A stretch of DNA of 64,000 nt from Lampropedia cohaerens (GTDB lineage Bacteria; Pseudomonadota; Gammaproteobacteria; Burkholderiales; Burkholderiaceae_C). The position numbers were made by a program, and so were the translations under genes. Below are positions 27,023-36,822 of this stretch, piece after piece (position 1 is the stretch's first letter; each line of letters starts with the position of its first letter). The stretch covers positions 88,458 through 152,457 of the forward strand of contig NZ_LBNQ01000012.1 of assembly GCF_001005215.1 (NCBI RefSeq), in the 5' to 3' direction. A model generated the notes under the pieces. It saw nothing but the letters and a program-made list of their open reading frames with translations, had not been told where the DNA came from and made no database searches.

Positions 27023-28491
27023 GCCGCGTGGTCCCGCAACCGTGCCGATGCACTGCCGGGCAGGGATTGCAGCCACTGCTGCAACCACTGCCACAGCCGC
27101 TCGTCCAAACTGTAGGAGACATTGAAGCGTAGCCACCCGGTCGGGGCCAGATCGACCATGAACAGCTGCCCCAGCCCCAGCAATATCCCTTGCGCAGCGG
27201 CCGCATCGACCGCCATCCGGCCATCGGCCACCGCGGGATGGCGCGCCCACAGGAACATGCCCTCGCCCGGCTCGCTAAACAGTTCGAAACCCAATGCCCG
27301 CAGGCGCGCGGCCACGGTCTCGTGTGCCGCCGCCAAGCGTTCGCGCAGCTGCCGCAGGTGCTTTCGCCAGCGCCCGTCCGTAATGACGTTAAAGACCAGC
27401 TGTTCGCCCACTTCCGAAGAGGTCAGGCCGGAGAGCATCTTCAGGTGCAGCATGGGCGCAAGCACCTGTGGATGCGCCAGCAAATACCCCACGCGCAGGT
27501 TGGCCGCCACTGTCTTGGAGTAGTTGCCCAGATAGATCACGCGCTGCAGCTGATCCAGGCTGGCCAGCGACGGCTGGTGACTGGCGTCCATGTCCGCGTA
27601 GATGTCGTTCTCCACCAGCATCACATCGTGCCGCGCAGCCAGTTGCAACAGCTGGTGCAGCTGCGCCAGGCTGGCGCGCGAGCATGTCGGACTCTGCAGG
27701 CGCGGCTGCGTAAAGAATGCCTTCGGCCGCAGCGTCTCCAGCAAGCGCGTGAATTCCTGCAGGTCATACCCATCGGGCGTGCGCGGCACACCGTGCAACA
27801 CGGCCCCTTGCAGCCGCAGCATGCTCAGCAGATTGGGATAGCCGGGCTCATCAACCAGGACGACATCACCGGGCTTGACCAGTGTGCGCGCAGCCAGATC
27901 CAGCCCCTGACTGGAGCCGTGCGTGAGCATCACCTGCGCCGGCGTGGCATGAATCAGCTGCTCCTGCGCCAGCGTCTGGGCGATGGCCTGCCGCAGCGCC
28001 GGCAGCCCCAGCGGATCGCCGTAACCGCTCAGGGCCACGCCGTCACTGGCCAGCTTGCGCAACGCGCGCCGCACGCCATCGCCAAACATCCATTCGTCGG
28101 GCAGCCAGCCGCAGCCGGGCTTGAGCGGCCAGTCGCGGTTCTCGAAGATCTGCGTGAGGTACCAGGCCGCATCGAACACCGGTTGCGCCCGCACTGCGCC
28201 TTCGGCGCTGTTCGCCGCTGCAGGCTCGACTCTGCGATTGACGAAGAATCCGGCGTTGGCGCGCGAGACCAGCACCCCCTGCGCCACCAGCCGGTCGTAC
28301 GCTTCCACCACCGTGAACACGCTCACGGAGTGACTGGCGGCAAAGGCTCGGATCGAGGGCAGCTTGGCACCAGGCTTGAGTACCTGTGACTGCACCAGCG
28401 CGCGAATACCTTCAATGATCTGGCGCACCAGCGGTGTCGGGGCGTCAGGGCGCAAATCAAGCATGGGGAAAATGCGATCCAGAAAATCCAT
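27019..28491 (-). CDS. gabR: MocR-family regulator GabR (GntR helix-turn-helix fused to aminotransferase-like domain)
   Basis: The ~490-residue protein joins an N-terminal GntR-type winged helix (about 18-87, GAKLPSIRAFAASHSVSVFTV) to a fold-type-I aminotransferase domain that binds PLP through K326 in LGNYSKTVAANLRVG. It is divergent from gabT, so it probably is GabR, which senses GABA and PLP and activates gabT while repressing itself. Start choice is uncertain: ATG 28491 is used; ATG 28464 is nine codons later and neither has a clear ribosome binding site. The stop overlaps the start of the pseudouridine synthase gene. Confidence 0.87.
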   Translation of the reverse strand: MDFLDRIFPMLDLRPDAPTPLVRQIIEGIRALVQSQVLKPGAKLPSIRAFAASHSVSVFTVVEAYDRLVAQGVLVSRANAGFFVNRRVEPAAANSAEGAVRAQPVFDAAWYLTQIFENRDWPLKPGCGWLPDEWMFGDGVRRALRKLASDGVALSGYGDPLGLPALRQAIAQTLAQEQLIHATPAQVMLTHGSSQGLDLAARTLVKPGDVVLVDEPGYPNLLSMLRLQGAVLHGVPRTPDGYDLQEFTRLLETLRPKAFFTQPRLQSPTCSRASLAQLHQLLQLAARHDVMLVENDIYADMDASHQPSLASLDQLQRVIYLGNYSKTVAANLRVGYLLAHPQVLAPMLHLKMLSGLTSSEVGEQLVFNVITDGRWRKHLRQLRERLAAAHETVAARLRALGFELFSEPGEGMFLWARHPAVADGRMAVDAAAAQGILLGLGQLFMVDLAPTGWLRFNVSYSLDERLWQWLQQWLQSLPGSASARLRDHAA

Positions 28492-28546
28492 CCATCGGGC
28501 CAAGCCGATACAAAGCAAGAAAAATGCCGGAGAACCTAGGGTTTTC

Positions 28547-28572
28547 CTGTAGTGGTCAAGCGACCAGTACAG
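28547..28572. promoter_or_regulatory. Candidate GabR operator
   Basis: CTGTAGTGGTC (28547-28557) and GACCAGTACAG (28562-28572) are 11-bp inverted arms with one mismatch and a 4-bp spacer, midway between gabR and gabT. A further CTGTAC half-site is at 28594-28599. Sequences of the CTGTACTGGTC kind are typical of MocR-family sites, and the position suits control of both promoters. Confidence 0.55.
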
Positions 28573-28697
28573 TGCGCCGACTCCCGCGCACCGCTGTACA
28601 TGGACGCTGGCACACAGGCTCCCTACATTGGCTGCTGCTGCCAAGGCATTGGTCATGACGCAGATGTCCTGCGCACCTTGGCAATGCAGAGAAACCC

Positions 28698-30023
28698 ATG
28701 AACAGCCCAGCCGACAACTTTATCACCAAGCCCCAACCCGCCAGTCAGGACAATGCCGCACTGATGGCCCGCCGCCAGGCCGCCTTGCCGCGTGGCGTTG
28801 GCCAGTCGCACGCGATCTTCGCCAGTCATGCGAGCAATGCGGAAATCTGGGACGTCGAGGGACGCCGCTACATCGACTTTGCCGGCGGCATCGCGGTGCT
28901 CAACACCGGCCATGCCCACCCGGAAATCACGGCTGCCGTGCAGGAGCAGGTGGCCAAGTTCAGCCACACCTGCTTTCAGGTGGTTGCCTATGAACCTTAC
29001 GTGGAGCTGGCAGAAAGGCTCAACCAGCTTGCCCCCGGTTCCACCGCCAAGAAAACGCTGTTCCTGACCACCGGTGCCGAAGCGGTGGAGAACGCCGTCA
29101 AGATCGCGCGGGCTTACACCAAGCGCTCCGGCATCATCGCCTTTGGCGGCGGCTTTCATGGTCGCACGAATCTGACCATGGCACTGACCGGCAAGGTTGC
29201 TCCCTACAAGGTCGGGTTCGGTCCCTTCCCCTCCGACATCTACCACGCCAAGTATCCCAACCCGCTGCACGGTGTCAGCGTCGAAGAGGCACTGGAATCG
29301 GTGCGTGCGCTGTTCAAGTACGACATTGAGGCCGAACGTGTCGCAGCTTTTCTGATCGAGCCGGTGCAGGGGGAAGGCGGTTTCTATGCCGCGCCCGCCG
29401 AATTCATGGCCGGCCTCAAGGAAATTGCCGACGCGCACGGCATCCTGCTCATCGCCGATGAAGTGCAGACTGGGGCGGGCCGCACCGGCACCTGGTATGC
29501 CTGCGAGCAATGGCCCGTCGTACCCGATCTGATCACGACCGCCAAGTCGCTCGGCGGCGGCTACCCAATCTCCGCCGTTACCGGCCGCGCCGAGGTGATG
29601 GATGCGCCTATTCCGGGTGGCTTGGGTGGCACCTATGCGGGCAGCCCGGTCTCTGTTGTTGCGGCGCTGACCGTACTGCGTGTGTTCGAGAAGGAGAAAC
29701 TGCTTGAGCGCGCCAAACAATTAGGTGAGCGCCTCAAGAGCGGCCTGCGCAAGCTGGCGGCGCAGCACAAACAAATAGTCGACGTGCGCGGTCTCGGTGC
29801 CATGGTGGCATTCGAGCTGGGCATTGACGGCGACGTGCACCGTCCCGATGCGGCGACAACCAAGCGCATCGTGGAAGAAGCAACCCGCCGCGGCCTGATA
29901 CTGCTGTCGTGCGGAACTTACGGCAACGTGATCCGTATCCTTGTGCCGCTGACCGTCAGCGACGAAGTGGCTGACGAAGGTCTTGCCATCATCGCCGACA
30001 GCGTGGCCGCGGCGCTGGCCTAA
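28698..30023 (+). CDS. gabT: 4-aminobutyrate aminotransferase GabT
   Basis: The 441-residue class-III aminotransferase converts GABA and 2-oxoglutarate to succinate semialdehyde and glutamate. PLP is held by K283 (TTAKSLGGGYP) and D254 (ADEVQTG). The GAEAVENAVKIAR and GGFHGRTNLTMALTGK blocks are typical. First gene of gabT-gabP-gabD, divergent from gabR. 5-Aminovalerate is a common second substrate. Confidence 0.94.
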   Translation: MNSPADNFITKPQPASQDNAALMARRQAALPRGVGQSHAIFASHASNAEIWDVEGRRYIDFAGGIAVLNTGHAHPEITAAVQEQVAKFSHTCFQVVAYEPYVELAERLNQLAPGSTAKKTLFLTTGAEAVENAVKIARAYTKRSGIIAFGGGFHGRTNLTMALTGKVAPYKVGFGPFPSDIYHAKYPNPLHGVSVEEALESVRALFKYDIEAERVAAFLIEPVQGEGGFYAAPAEFMAGLKEIADAHGILLIADEVQTGAGRTGTWYACEQWPVVPDLITTAKSLGGGYPISAVTGRAEVMDAPIPGGLGGTYAGSPVSVVAALTVLRVFEKEKLLERAKQLGERLKSGLRKLAAQHKQIVDVRGLGAMVAFELGIDGDVHRPDAATTKRIVEEATRRGLILLSCGTYGNVIRILVPLTVSDEVADEGLAIIADSVAAALA

Positions 30024-30355
30024 GCCTTGTGCTGTCCATCCGGAATCCGACACGGCCCGCCAGGCGCTGCGATCCGCTTCACGGACGCGGCGTATGGCTG
30101 TGGCCGCGCCAATAACAACGAGGAGACACCATCACAACCTTGTGGCCTGCCGCCCGACTGCCACATTGTCGCAACGCACCGGCCGGTGCCAGCAGAACCG
30201 CCGGTTTCGTCTCGAGGAGCGCCGCCCTGATCAGGTGCATGCATCGCCGCTGGCCGCACCCCGCGTGTCCGCACAGCGCCTGCAACCGCGCGCCCTCGTT
30301 CCAGCCAACCAGTCCGCACCCGCTGCCTGCAGCGGCGCACGGAGGTGAACAGACC
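30024..30355. other. Intergenic region gabT / gabP with an isolated ribosome-binding-site-like sequence
   Basis: The 332-bp gap carries GAGGAGACACC at 30120-30130 directly before ATC, resembling the AGGAGACA-N-ATG start regions elsewhere in the window but with no ATG. The frame from this ATC is open for 75 codons into gabP. The implied peptide is rich in Arg, Ala, Pro and Cys and does not look like a transporter N-terminus. No promoter or terminator was recognised. Confidence 0.4.
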
Positions 30356-31801
30356 ATGCAGACTGATTCCAACGCCCGCACCGCTGAAGGCTCCGGCCAC
30401 CTCAGCGCCTCCCTGAAGACCCGCCACCTCACCATGATGTCGATCGCCGGCGTCATTGGCGCAGCACTGTTTGTCGGTTCCGGCTCGGTGATCGCCCAGG
30501 CCGGCCCTGCAACCATCCTCGCCTACCTCGCCGGAGGGGTGCTGGTCATTCTCATCATGCGCATGCTTGGCGAGATGGCTTCTTCCTCTCCCGATACCGG
30601 CTCGTTCTCCACCTACGCCGAAGACGCTATTGGCCGCTGGGCCGGTTTTACCATCGGTTGGCTGTACTGGTGGTTCTGGACACTGCTGATGGCATGGGAG
30701 GCCTATGTCGCTGGCATCATTCTGCATGGCTGGTTTCCTGCCGTCAGCGTCAACGTCTTCACGGCCGTGGTCACAGCGCTGCTGATTGTGGTCAATTTCC
30801 TGCAGGTCAAGAACTACGGCGAATTCGAATTCTGGTTTGCACTGATCAAGGTGGTTGCCATCATCTGCTTCATCGCGCTGGGAACACTGGCGGTCTTTAA
30901 CCTTTGGCCACTAGGCGAAACCGGCAGTGTTGCCAACCTGACCGCACACGGTGGCTTCATGCCCAATGGCATCGGCTCGGTCATCGTTGCGCTGCTCGGG
31001 GTGATGTTTGCCTTCCTTGGTGCGGAAATCGTCACCATCGCCGCGTCCGAAGCGCAGAACCCTGCGCAGCAGATCGTACGCGCCACCAACTCCGTGGTCT
31101 GGCGCATCTGTCTGTTCTATATCGGCTCGATCTTCCTGATTGTCTGCCTGGTGCCCTGGAACGACCCACTGTTGGGTCAGTCCGGCTACGGTTCCTACCG
31201 TCGCGCACTAGAACTGATGGGCTTGCCCGGCGCGCAGTTCGTGATGAACTTCGTGGTACTGACATCCGTGAGCAGCTGCTTTATCTCGGCCCACTACACA
31301 TGCTCGCGCATGTTGTACTCGCTCGCTCAACGCGGGGATGCGCCCGCATTTCTGATGAAAACCCGCGCCAACGGCACGCCAGTCAATGCCGTGATCGTCT
31401 CCTGCGCCATGGCCGTTCTGATTGCCTGCATCAACTTCTTCGAGTCACTGCGTCCCAAGGACATCCTGGACTTGCTGATGAACACCACCGGCATGATCGC
31501 CATGCTCGTCTACCTCGTCATCGCCTGCTCGCAGCTGCGCATGCGCCGCAAGCTGGAGGCTGCAGGACGGGAGATTCCGCTGCGCATGTGGCTGTTCCCC
31601 TATCTCACCTACGCAACCATTGTGTTCATCGTTGCCGCACTGGTCGCAATGCTGTTCGTTGAGCAGTACCGCGGCATCGTTCTGTCGACCGGCTGCGCCG
31701 CATTGCTGGTCGTAGTGGCTGGCATCGTGGTGCACGTGCGCTCTGCGCACACGCGGGCAGCCGCACGCAGCGATCACACTGCCGCGCAAGAGGCGCGCTA
31801 G
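30356..31801 (+). CDS. gabP: GABA permease GabP (amino acid-polyamine-organocation family)
   Basis: The 481-residue protein has about 12 transmembrane helices and the APC-family start LKTRHLTMMSIAGVIGAALFVGSG, followed by GEMASSSPDTGSFSTYAEDAIG. It imports GABA with protons. The ATG has GGAGG 9 nt upstream, which decides it against an open 72-codon extension. It lies between gabT and gabD. A related basic or aromatic amino acid permease is possible by sequence, but context favours GABA. Confidence 0.9.
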   Translation: MQTDSNARTAEGSGHLSASLKTRHLTMMSIAGVIGAALFVGSGSVIAQAGPATILAYLAGGVLVILIMRMLGEMASSSPDTGSFSTYAEDAIGRWAGFTIGWLYWWFWTLLMAWEAYVAGIILHGWFPAVSVNVFTAVVTALLIVVNFLQVKNYGEFEFWFALIKVVAIICFIALGTLAVFNLWPLGETGSVANLTAHGGFMPNGIGSVIVALLGVMFAFLGAEIVTIAASEAQNPAQQIVRATNSVVWRICLFYIGSIFLIVCLVPWNDPLLGQSGYGSYRRALELMGLPGAQFVMNFVVLTSVSSCFISAHYTCSRMLYSLAQRGDAPAFLMKTRANGTPVNAVIVSCAMAVLIACINFFESLRPKDILDLLMNTTGMIAMLVYLVIACSQLRMRRKLEAAGREIPLRMWLFPYLTYATIVFIVAALVAMLFVEQYRGIVLSTGCAALLVVVAGIVVHVRSAHTRAAARSDHTAAQEAR

Positions 31802-31851
31802 CAACATCTGCAAACCTTTCACACGCCATCTCCACTCCTCGATCGCCAACA

Positions 31852-33327
31852 ATGCCTTCCGACTGCCCTCTCGCACGACTCAACGATCCGTCCCTGCTCA
31901 AGACACAGGCCTTCATCAATGGCCAGTGGATCGATGGCGCCAGCCGCTTTCCAGTGCAGGACCCGGCTACCGGCGCGCACCTGGCTGACGTAGCGCTGCT
32001 CTCGCGCAGCGATGCGCGCCGTGCCATCGACGCCGCCAACGCCGCCCTGCCCGCCTGGCGCAACCTGACGGGCAAGCAGCGTCACGCCATTCTGCTGCGC
32101 TGGTACGTGCTACTGATTGAGCACCAGGAAGATCTGGCGCGCATCATGACCGCCGAGCAGGGTAAGCCGTTCGCAGAGGCCAGGGGCGAAGTCAGCTATG
32201 GTGCCAGCTTCGTCGAATGGTTTGCCGAGGAAGCCAAGCGCACCAACGGCGAAACCTTGCCGCAGTTCGACAACAACCGCCGCCTGCTCGTCATCAAGCA
32301 GCCCATCGGGGTCTGCGCCGCCATCACCCCATGGAACTTCCCACTGGCAATGATCACCCGCAAGGTAGCGCCAGCGCTGGCAGCCGGCTGTACGGTCGTC
32401 ATCAAGCCTGCCGAGCTCACGCCACTGACGGCGCTGGCGGCGGTCGAGCTGGCGCGCCGCGCGGGAATTCCCGATGGCGTGCTCAACATCGTCACCAGCG
32501 ACAGCGCAGGCAGCATTGAGATCGGCAAGGAACTGTGCGAGAACGACACGGTACGCCACCTGAGCTTTACCGGCAGCACCGAAGTCGGCCGGATCCTCAT
32601 GCGGCAATGCGCGCCAACGGTCAAGAAACTGGCGCTGGAACTCGGGGGCAATGCGCCCTTCATCGTGTTCGATGACGCGGACATCGACTCCGCCGTCGAA
32701 GGCGCGATTGCCAGCAAGTACCGCAACGCCGGCCAGACCTGCGTGTGCGCCAACCGCATCTATGTGCAGGATGGCGTCTACGACGAATTCGCCGAGAAGT
32801 TTGCCGCCAAGGTGTCAGCCTTCAAGGTCGGCAACGGCTTCGAGGAAGGCGTGGTGCAGGGTCCGCTGATCGAGCCTGCTGCACTGGAGAAGGTGCAAAA
32901 CCACATTGACGACGCCCTCGCCAAGGGCGGCAAGCTGCTGACCGGCGGACAGCGCCTGCATGGCCAATTCTTTCAGCCTACCGTGATCGCCGATGCCACC
33001 GCAGATATGAAGGTCGCGCGCGAGGAAACCTTCGGCCCGCTGGCACCCCTGTTTCGCTTTGCCACGGAGCAGGAGGCCATCGATGCGGCCAACCACACGG
33101 AGTTCGGCCTGGCCAGCTATTTCTACAGCCGTGACGTCGGACGCATCTTCCGCGTGGGCGAAGCGCTGGAGTACGGCATGGTGGGAATCAACGTTGGCAT
33201 CATTGCCTCCGAGCACGTGCCGTTTGGTGGTGTCAAGCAATCGGGCCTCGGCCGCGAAGGGTCGCACCATGGCATCGACGAGTACCTGGAACTGAAATAC
33301 CTCTGCCTGGGCGACATCCAGCGCTGA
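31852..33327 (+). CDS. gabD: Succinate-semialdehyde dehydrogenase GabD
   Basis: The 491-residue NAD(P)-dependent enzyme oxidises succinate semialdehyde to succinate, completing GABA degradation. The general base is E263 (LELGGNAPF) and the catalytic cysteine C297 lies in AGQTCVCANR; the second cysteine C299 forms the CxC pair that acts as a redox switch in human and other SSADH enzymes. It starts 50 bp after gabP. Confidence 0.94.
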   Translation: MPSDCPLARLNDPSLLKTQAFINGQWIDGASRFPVQDPATGAHLADVALLSRSDARRAIDAANAALPAWRNLTGKQRHAILLRWYVLLIEHQEDLARIMTAEQGKPFAEARGEVSYGASFVEWFAEEAKRTNGETLPQFDNNRRLLVIKQPIGVCAAITPWNFPLAMITRKVAPALAAGCTVVIKPAELTPLTALAAVELARRAGIPDGVLNIVTSDSAGSIEIGKELCENDTVRHLSFTGSTEVGRILMRQCAPTVKKLALELGGNAPFIVFDDADIDSAVEGAIASKYRNAGQTCVCANRIYVQDGVYDEFAEKFAAKVSAFKVGNGFEEGVVQGPLIEPAALEKVQNHIDDALAKGGKLLTGGQRLHGQFFQPTVIADATADMKVAREETFGPLAPLFRFATEQEAIDAANHTEFGLASYFYSRDVGRIFRVGEALEYGMVGINVGIIASEHVPFGGVKQSGLGREGSHHGIDEYLELKYLCLGDIQR

Positions 33328-33347
33328 CCCCTTTAGGCTGTCTTGGA

Positions 33348-33917
33348 TCAGTCCTCAATGCCGCGTTGCGCCGGAATGCCTGCTTCGTATGCGTGCTTGA
33401 TCTGGCGCATCTCGGTCACGGTATCGGCGATGTCGATCAGCTCCTGCGGGCAGCGCCGCCCGGTCAGTATCACATGCACCTCGCGCGGGCGCGTCTGCAA
33501 CGCCTGCACGACCTCCTGCAGCGGCAGCCAGCCGTAGAGCAGTGGGTAAGTCACTTCGTCCAGCACCACCAAAAAGTAGTCGCCACTGTCAATGGCAGCG
33601 CGCGCACGCACCCAGCCCTCACGCGCCAGCTCGGCCGACCGTTCCAGATCCTTGCTCTTCCATGTAAAGCCGTCGCCCAGCCCCTCTACCGGAACGCCAA
33701 GCTGCTCGAACGCGCGGTGCTCGCCAAAGCGCGCACTGGGCACCTTGAGGAACTGGAAAACCTTCACCGCCTTGCCGCGTCCGTGCGCACGCAGCGCCAG
33801 GCCGAAAGCCGCGGTGCTTTTGCCCTTGCCATCGCCGGTGTTGATGAGCAGCAGGCCGCGCCGCTGCGCCACAGCCTGTTGCGGCGTCTGCTCAACCGGA
33901 GGGGGTTCTAGTTGCAT
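33348..33917 (-). CDS. cobO: Cob(I)yrinic acid a,c-diamide adenosyltransferase CobO/BtuR
   Basis: The 189-residue ATP:corrinoid adenosyltransferase converts imported cobalamin to adenosylcobalamin. The P-loop variant GDGKGKST is at residues 28-35 and the family stretch VKVFQFLK is clear. It is the last gene of the btuB-btuF-btuC-btuD-cobO run, 21 bp after btuD, and converges on gabD. Confidence 0.92.
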   Translation of the reverse strand: MQLEPPPVEQTPQQAVAQRRGLLLINTGDGKGKSTAAFGLALRAHGRGKAVKVFQFLKVPSARFGEHRAFEQLGVPVEGLGDGFTWKSKDLERSAELAREGWVRARAAIDSGDYFLVVLDEVTYPLLYGWLPLQEVVQALQTRPREVHVILTGRRCPQELIDIADTVTEMRQIKHAYEAGIPAQRGIED

Positions 33918-33938
33918 GGATCTATCCTCAAAAATGGT

Positions 33939-34739
33939 TCATTGATTGGCCGCGTCAGCATGCACCTCGGCGCCAGGCAGCCGGGCAATGCTCGTCCACT
34001 GCCCCTGCACCTGGCAGATCGCGATGCGATGCTCGAACACCGCCTCGACGGCGCGGCGCGTCGCGACGTGGCCACAGGGCCCATGGTGCACGATGCGCCC
34101 ATGCCGCAGGACCAGCAAATCGTCGGCCTGCAGGGCCATGGAAATCTCGTGCAGCACGGTCACCAGCGTCGTGCCAGCAGCCACCTGGGCACGCATGTCC
34201 AGCAGCCACTGGGTCTGGTGCGGGGGATCAAGGCCCGCCAGAGGCTCATCCATCAGCACCACCGGCGCCTGGACAGCCAGCACCCGCGCCAACAGCACGC
34301 GCTGGCGTTCGCCGCCAGAAAGTTGCGTCAATGTGCGGGCACGCAGCTGCCACACATGGCAGGCCTGCATTGCAGCGCGCACGGCCTGCACATCTGTGGC
34401 GCTGGGCATTGCAAGCCAGCTCTGGTACGGCAGCCGCCCCAGCATCACAGTGTCATAGGCCGTCAACGTGTCAAGCACGGGCTCCTGCTGGCCCAGCCAC
34501 GCCACTGTGCGGGCGCGCTGACGGGCGGACATGGCCGTCAGCGGCTGATCCAGCAACAGCACCTGACCCTGCACCGGCAGCAAGCCTGCCATGGCCTTGA
34601 GCAGCGTGGACTTGCCGGCGCCATTGGGGCCGACGATGCTGGTCCAGCGCCCCCTGCGCAACGCTACATCGGCGTGCGCAATCGCACGATGCGCACCGAG
34701 GTCGACGCACAGCTGTTCCAGACGGATGGCTGCGGTCAC
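33939..34739 (-). CDS. btuD: Cobalamin ABC transporter ATP-binding protein BtuD
   Basis: The 266-residue ATPase has Walker A GPNGAGKST (37-45), signature LSGGE (140-144) and Walker B VVLMDEP (160-166). It drives vitamin B12 import with BtuC and BtuF. A GTG start at 34739 is chosen: it overlaps the btuC stop (GTGA) and has GGAGG 7-12 nt upstream; the longer open frame beyond it is antisense-like inside btuC. The FecE-type family also includes iron-chelate ATPases, but the operon settles the role. Confidence 0.9.
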   Translation of the reverse strand: MTAAIRLEQLCVDLGAHRAIAHADVALRRGRWTSIVGPNGAGKSTLLKAMAGLLPVQGQVLLLDQPLTAMSARQRARTVAWLGQQEPVLDTLTAYDTVMLGRLPYQSWLAMPSATDVQAVRAAMQACHVWQLRARTLTQLSGGERQRVLLARVLAVQAPVVLMDEPLAGLDPPHQTQWLLDMRAQVAAGTTLVTVLHEISMALQADDLLVLRHGRIVHHGPCGHVATRRAVEAVFEHRIAICQVQGQWTSIARLPGAEVHADAANQ

Positions 34740-35812
34740 CGCATTCCCTCCACGCTGCGCCTGCGTCGACGCAGCATCAGCCCTAAAAGATAACTGCCGC
34801 CAAGCAGCGCTGTGAGAACGCTGACCGGCAACTCCTGCGGCGCGATCAGCCAGCGTGCCAGCCAATCGGCCGAGGCCAGCAGCACCGCGCCCATGGCGGT
34901 GGAAAGCACCAGCAGTTGCCGATGCCGCACCATGACGAGCGCACGTACCAGATGCGGCGCGGCCAGGCCCACAAAGGCCAGCAGCCCGCACTGTGCCACC
35001 GCCGCACCCGTGGCCAGCGCCAGCACTACTACCAGCGCTGCCTGCACCGCGCCCAGCGGCAGGCCCAGCGAGCGGGCGGTGTCTGCTCCCAGTGACAAAC
35101 CATCCAGCCCGCGCGCCAGCGCCCACGCTACCAGCACGCAGACAAGCAGTGTCAGCGCCATGATCGCGCATCCCTGCCAGCTCACGAACGCCGTCGATCC
35201 CAGTGCGTAGGACTGCATGGCCTGTAGCAGTGCCGGCCGCGCCTGCAGGATCAGGTCGCGCAATGCACCCAACACGACGCCTGTGATCACGCCCGCCAGC
35301 AACAGCTGCAAGCTGGCCAATGCCCCGCGGGCAAGCAGCAGCGTCACCATGACCGCTGCCAACGCCCCCAGAAAGGCCGCCCCCGTCAGACCGGCATGCA
35401 TCGCCAGCGCATGGACGAGCACTCCGCCCGCGCCACCTTCGCCTGCGGCCTGAACGAGGCCCAGCAGCGCCAGCGTCACCCCCAGCGCGGCGCCTGATGC
35501 GCTGCCCAGCAGGTAGGGATCGGCCAACGGATTGCGAAACAGCCCTTGCGCCACGCAGCCAGCCAGCCCCAGCAGCGCCCCCGCCAGCAGCGCGCCCAAC
35601 GTTCGTGGCAGCCGCACGTCCATGACGATCTGGCGCATCACAGGGTCATCACGCATGGCTTGCAATGGCGCGAACCCTTCGCTGCCTGTGGCCAGCCCCA
35701 TCGCCAGCAACAACGCAGCCAGCAGCGCAAGCGCTGCCAGCAACCATACGCCGCGCTGCGCATGACGCGGCGCATCCGTATCGGCTTCAGACTGGGGCAG
35801 CGGCGTGGTCAT
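34736..35812 (-). CDS. btuC: Cobalamin ABC transporter permease BtuC (FecCD family)
   Basis: The 358-residue permease has about ten transmembrane helices and the FecCD-family blocks RLPRTLGALLAGALLGLAGCVAQG (coupling and gating region) and GLAAPHLVRALV. It forms the inner-membrane B12 channel. ATG 35812 gives a normal N-terminus; the frame extends to 35878 inside btuF but without support. It lies 17 bp downstream of btuF. Confidence 0.91.
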   Translation of the reverse strand: MTTPLPQSEADTDAPRHAQRGVWLLAALALLAALLLAMGLATGSEGFAPLQAMRDDPVMRQIVMDVRLPRTLGALLAGALLGLAGCVAQGLFRNPLADPYLLGSASGAALGVTLALLGLVQAAGEGGAGGVLVHALAMHAGLTGAAFLGALAAVMVTLLLARGALASLQLLLAGVITGVVLGALRDLILQARPALLQAMQSYALGSTAFVSWQGCAIMALTLLVCVLVAWALARGLDGLSLGADTARSLGLPLGAVQAALVVVLALATGAAVAQCGLLAFVGLAAPHLVRALVMVRHRQLLVLSTAMGAVLLASADWLARWLIAPQELPVSVLTALLGGSYLLGLMLRRRRRSVEGMR

Positions 35813-35829
35813 GCGATGACAAGCCTTGC

Positions 35830-36822
35830 TTAATGGGTCTGCTGCGGCGGCGCGGGCGGTACATGATCGGCGATGCACTGCGCCATCAGGGCTGCCGCCT
35901 CGGCCATGCGGGGGCCGGGGCGCACCAGCACATCGGCAGCCTGTGCATCAAAGCGGCAGATGCGCCCCTGCCGTACCGCACGCATGCCGGACCAGCCCGG
36001 ATAGGCCAGCCCGGCAGCCTGCACACCGGTCATCAGGATGTCAGGGTCCGCGCGCAGCACGAATTCGGGCGCCAACCGGGGAAACGGCCCAAGCTGCTCC
36101 GGCACCACATTGTGTACGCCCAGGCGCTGCAGGGTCTCGCCGATGAACGACTGCGGCCCCGCCGCGTAAGGGCCCTGCCCCACCTCGAAAAACACCCGCA
36201 CGCCGCGCGCCTGGACGGGCAGGCGAGCCGCGGCGGCCTGCATCCCCTGCTCGATCTGTTGCCAGACAACGTGGGCGCTGCGCAGATCGCCATGCAGCTG
36301 CATGTCGGATGCAGGCCCCCGCAACATGGCCTCAAGCCGCTGCAGCACGCGTTGCACATCGGCGCGGGTCTGCGGCTCCAGCGCCACGACCCGCAGGCCC
36401 AGCGCTTCGAGCCGCGGCACCGCACGCGTGCTGACGGCCGCCAGCACCACGTCCGGCCGCAGGGCCAGCACGGCCTCGATATTCGGATCCAGGCCGCCGC
36501 CAAGCACCGGCAGAGTGCGGACTGACTCCGGGTGACGGGAATAGCGGTCCACACCAACGAGCCGGTCACAGGCACCGAGCGCGCAGACACTTTCCGTCAG
36601 CGCCGGCAGCAGGCTGACGATGCGCTGCGGTGGCTGTGCAAATAGCACGGTGTGCCCGCGGTCATCCACCACGGTCACGGCCTGCACCGTCCCCTGATCG
36701 GGCGCGGGGTGCGCCTGACCGGGTCCAACCGGAAGCACCGCAAGCAGTGCCAGCGCCACGCGAATGACCGCGCTACGCAGGGAAACTGCGGCGGTGCCGC
36801 ACCTCAGCGCTCGGGCGCCCAC
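35830..36822 (-). CDS. btuF: Periplasmic cobalamin-binding protein BtuF
   Basis: The ~330-residue protein has a signal peptide (hydrophobic VALALLAVLPVGPGQAHA-like region near residues 20-38) and the type-3 helical-backbone binding fold: PQRIVSLLPALTESVCALGA, VGVDRYSRHPESV and LRPDVVLA. It delivers B12 to BtuCD. The start at 36822 overlaps the end of btuB by 19 nt; a later GTG within the signal region is possible. Confidence 0.88.
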   Translation of the reverse strand: MGARALRCGTAAVSLRSAVIRVALALLAVLPVGPGQAHPAPDQGTVQAVTVVDDRGHTVLFAQPPQRIVSLLPALTESVCALGACDRLVGVDRYSRHPESVRTLPVLGGGLDPNIEAVLALRPDVVLAAVSTRAVPRLEALGLRVVALEPQTRADVQRVLQRLEAMLRGPASDMQLHGDLRSAHVVWQQIEQGMQAAAARLPVQARGVRVFFEVGQGPYAAGPQSFIGETLQRLGVHNVVPEQLGPFPRLAPEFVLRADPDILMTGVQAAGLAYPGWSGMRAVRQGRICRFDAQAADVLVRPGPRMAEAAALMAQCIADHVPPAPPQQTH

